Assembly: GCA_032251315.1 (NCBI GenBank)
Contig: JAVVEE010000012.1
Location: 1 to 43,318, forward strand
DNA from: LH-M37 sp032251315
GTDB lineage: Bacteria; Pseudomonadota; Gammaproteobacteria; SZUA-229
Length of the DNA: 43,318 nucleotides
Reading direction: 5' to 3'
The position numbers were made by a program, and so were the translations under genes. Below, piece after piece: positions 42,679-43,318 of this stretch. The number at the start of each line of letters is the position of its first letter. Position 1 is the first letter of the stretch. The notes below the pieces were generated by a model. That model did no database searches. It was not told the origin of the DNA and saw only the letters and a list, made by a program, of their open reading frames with translations.

Positions 42679-42808
42679 TGTATTCTGACTTATGGGTAAA
42701 AGCATAAGCACTTACAGAGGGCGATGAAGAACGCCCAAAGGCTAAGTACGGTAGCCCAATGTTCAGATTATTGGGTCATACAAGCTTTTGGGCGCGCCAC
42801 TAGTGAAT
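42679..42808. other. Non-coding remnant with small hairpins and a cluster of rare restriction-type sites
   Basis: No gene seen. Two small dyads occur: GGGCG/CGCCC (42719-42736) and CCCAAT/ATTGGG (42755-42775). The 3' end holds AAGCTT (42782-42787), GGCGCGCC (42791-42798) and ACTAGT (42799-42804) with the last two abutting. Confidence 0.4.
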
Positions 42809-42973
42809 TTATGGCTTTTTGGGAGTCGTATAAGGAACTTCTTTCTGGAACGATTCCCAGATAGTGTCGTATCCTACATAACCCTTTTCATTTGCCTCTT
42901 TCTGACGTGTTGTCAAAAAGCGTGATTTACCTTCAGGAACTTTTGGTCTTGTTGCAGGTGCGTGTCCGCTCAT
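42809..42973 (-). CDS. Small hypothetical protein (54 aa)
   Basis: ATG at 42973 (reverse strand) has AAGAGG six bases upstream, a good ribosome site; an in-frame extension to 43021 lacks one and would place the site inside the coding region. The protein is basic and polar: SGHAPATRPKVPEGKSRF, LTTRQKEANEKGYVGYD and TIWESFQKEVPYTTPKKP. No membrane helix, Cys or recognised domain. It is isolated, with no same-strand neighbour visible. Confidence 0.55.
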   Translation of the reverse strand: MSGHAPATRPKVPEGKSRFLTTRQKEANEKGYVGYDTIWESFQKEVPYTTPKKP

Positions 42974-43277
42974 GAGTAACCTCTTGCTAAAAATCGTGAT
43001 GGCCACTACAAGAAATTGCACTTTAAAACTATCACGATATACCTAACAATTTTACATCTTTTTAGAGCAGAATCGCAATAGAATATTCCTATAGTTTTTA
43101 AACCAAGTATTTATATATCGAATAAAGGCGGTTTTCCCAAAGAAATCGACGGCTTTGTCCTCACCCTGCGTTTTACGTGATTTTCAATTACAGCGCCGCA
43201 CCGATTCAGTCTATACGTTATAATCACTGACTATATTTACAGTTCATTAATGAAAACAAATTCCTGGAGGAAAAGTT
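42974..43277. other. AT-rich intergenic region
   Basis: About 300 bp with no convincing ORF. It would contain the divergent promoters of the small minus-strand ORF and of the gene starting at 43278. A TATAAT hexamer is present at 43219-43224 but without a convincing -35 at standard spacing. Confidence 0.4.
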
Positions 43278-43318
43278 TTGGCATCTAATAAAGCACGAGT
43301 CCATTTCACACTTGCTGG
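43278..43318 (+). CDS. Start of an unidentified gene (partial at window edge)
   Basis: TTG at 43278 lies 7 bases after GGAGG (43266-43270), and the frame stays open to the window end: (M)ASNKARVHFTLAG. Only 13-14 residues are visible, too few to assign a family. The strong ribosome site and lack of an ATG alternative favour a TTG start. Confidence 0.5.
   Translation, partial: MASNKARVHFTLA

Overview
The window reads as a chromosomal segment of a Gammaproteobacterium, probably a marine or salt-tolerant one. The evidence is the gene order mutL-miaA-hfq-hflX-hflK-hflC-DUF2065-hisZ-purA, a MutL that keeps an endonuclease motif (the MutH-less, Pseudomonas-like type), a TSUP permease, and a complete ectoine-catabolism operon. 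No tRNA, rRNA, CRISPR array, prophage or intact insertion sequence was seen.

Layout. (1) 1-6196: the end of a DUF11-like surface protein, then a giant (about 1990 aa) outer-membrane protein combining DUF11, a carboxypeptidase-regulatory-like fold, an OmpA peptidoglycan-binding domain and a C-terminal barrel-like region. A 42-nt near-perfect hairpin lies in its 5' coding region. (2) 6486-16092: housekeeping block for mismatch repair, tRNA modification, RNA chaperone, ribosome-associated GTPase, HflKC membrane complex, histidine regulatory subunit and adenylosuccinate synthetase. (3) 16248-28600: accessory and single-gene functions, including an exported reprolysin-like metalloprotease with a GlyGly-CTERM-like tail, an inositol-phosphatase-family enzyme, a TSUP permease, PrxQ/BCP, a PEBP protein, a mutarotase-like protein, DsbB overlapped by an unknown membrane protein, a YajD-type HNH protein, a YgjP-type metallohydrolase and a small CbiX. 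Small unknown proteins are interspersed. (4) 28763-31172: leuC without leuD/leuB, divergent from a LysR regulator. (5) 31384-36527: a four-gene doe operon in which an M20 deacetylase, an EctB/DoeD transaminase, an M24 ectoine hydrolase and an aldehyde dehydrogenase would convert ectoine to aspartate. (6) 36557-39754: a SWIM/SNF2 helicase on the minus strand. (7) 40067-42391: a periplasmic thioredoxin, a TolC-family protein and an unusually short adaptor, with no pump gene in the window. (8) 42392-43318: a decayed Phd/YefM antitoxin gene, a small minus-strand ORF and the start of a further gene.

The most striking non-coding signal is a 130-bp element present twice in the same orientation (20033-20162 and 28628-28757). 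The copies differ at 4 positions. Each has perfect 28-29 bp inverted arms around a structured 52-nt centre. The second copy ends 5 bp from the leuC stop, exactly where leuD would normally follow. Several shorter REP-like palindromes occur in other gaps.
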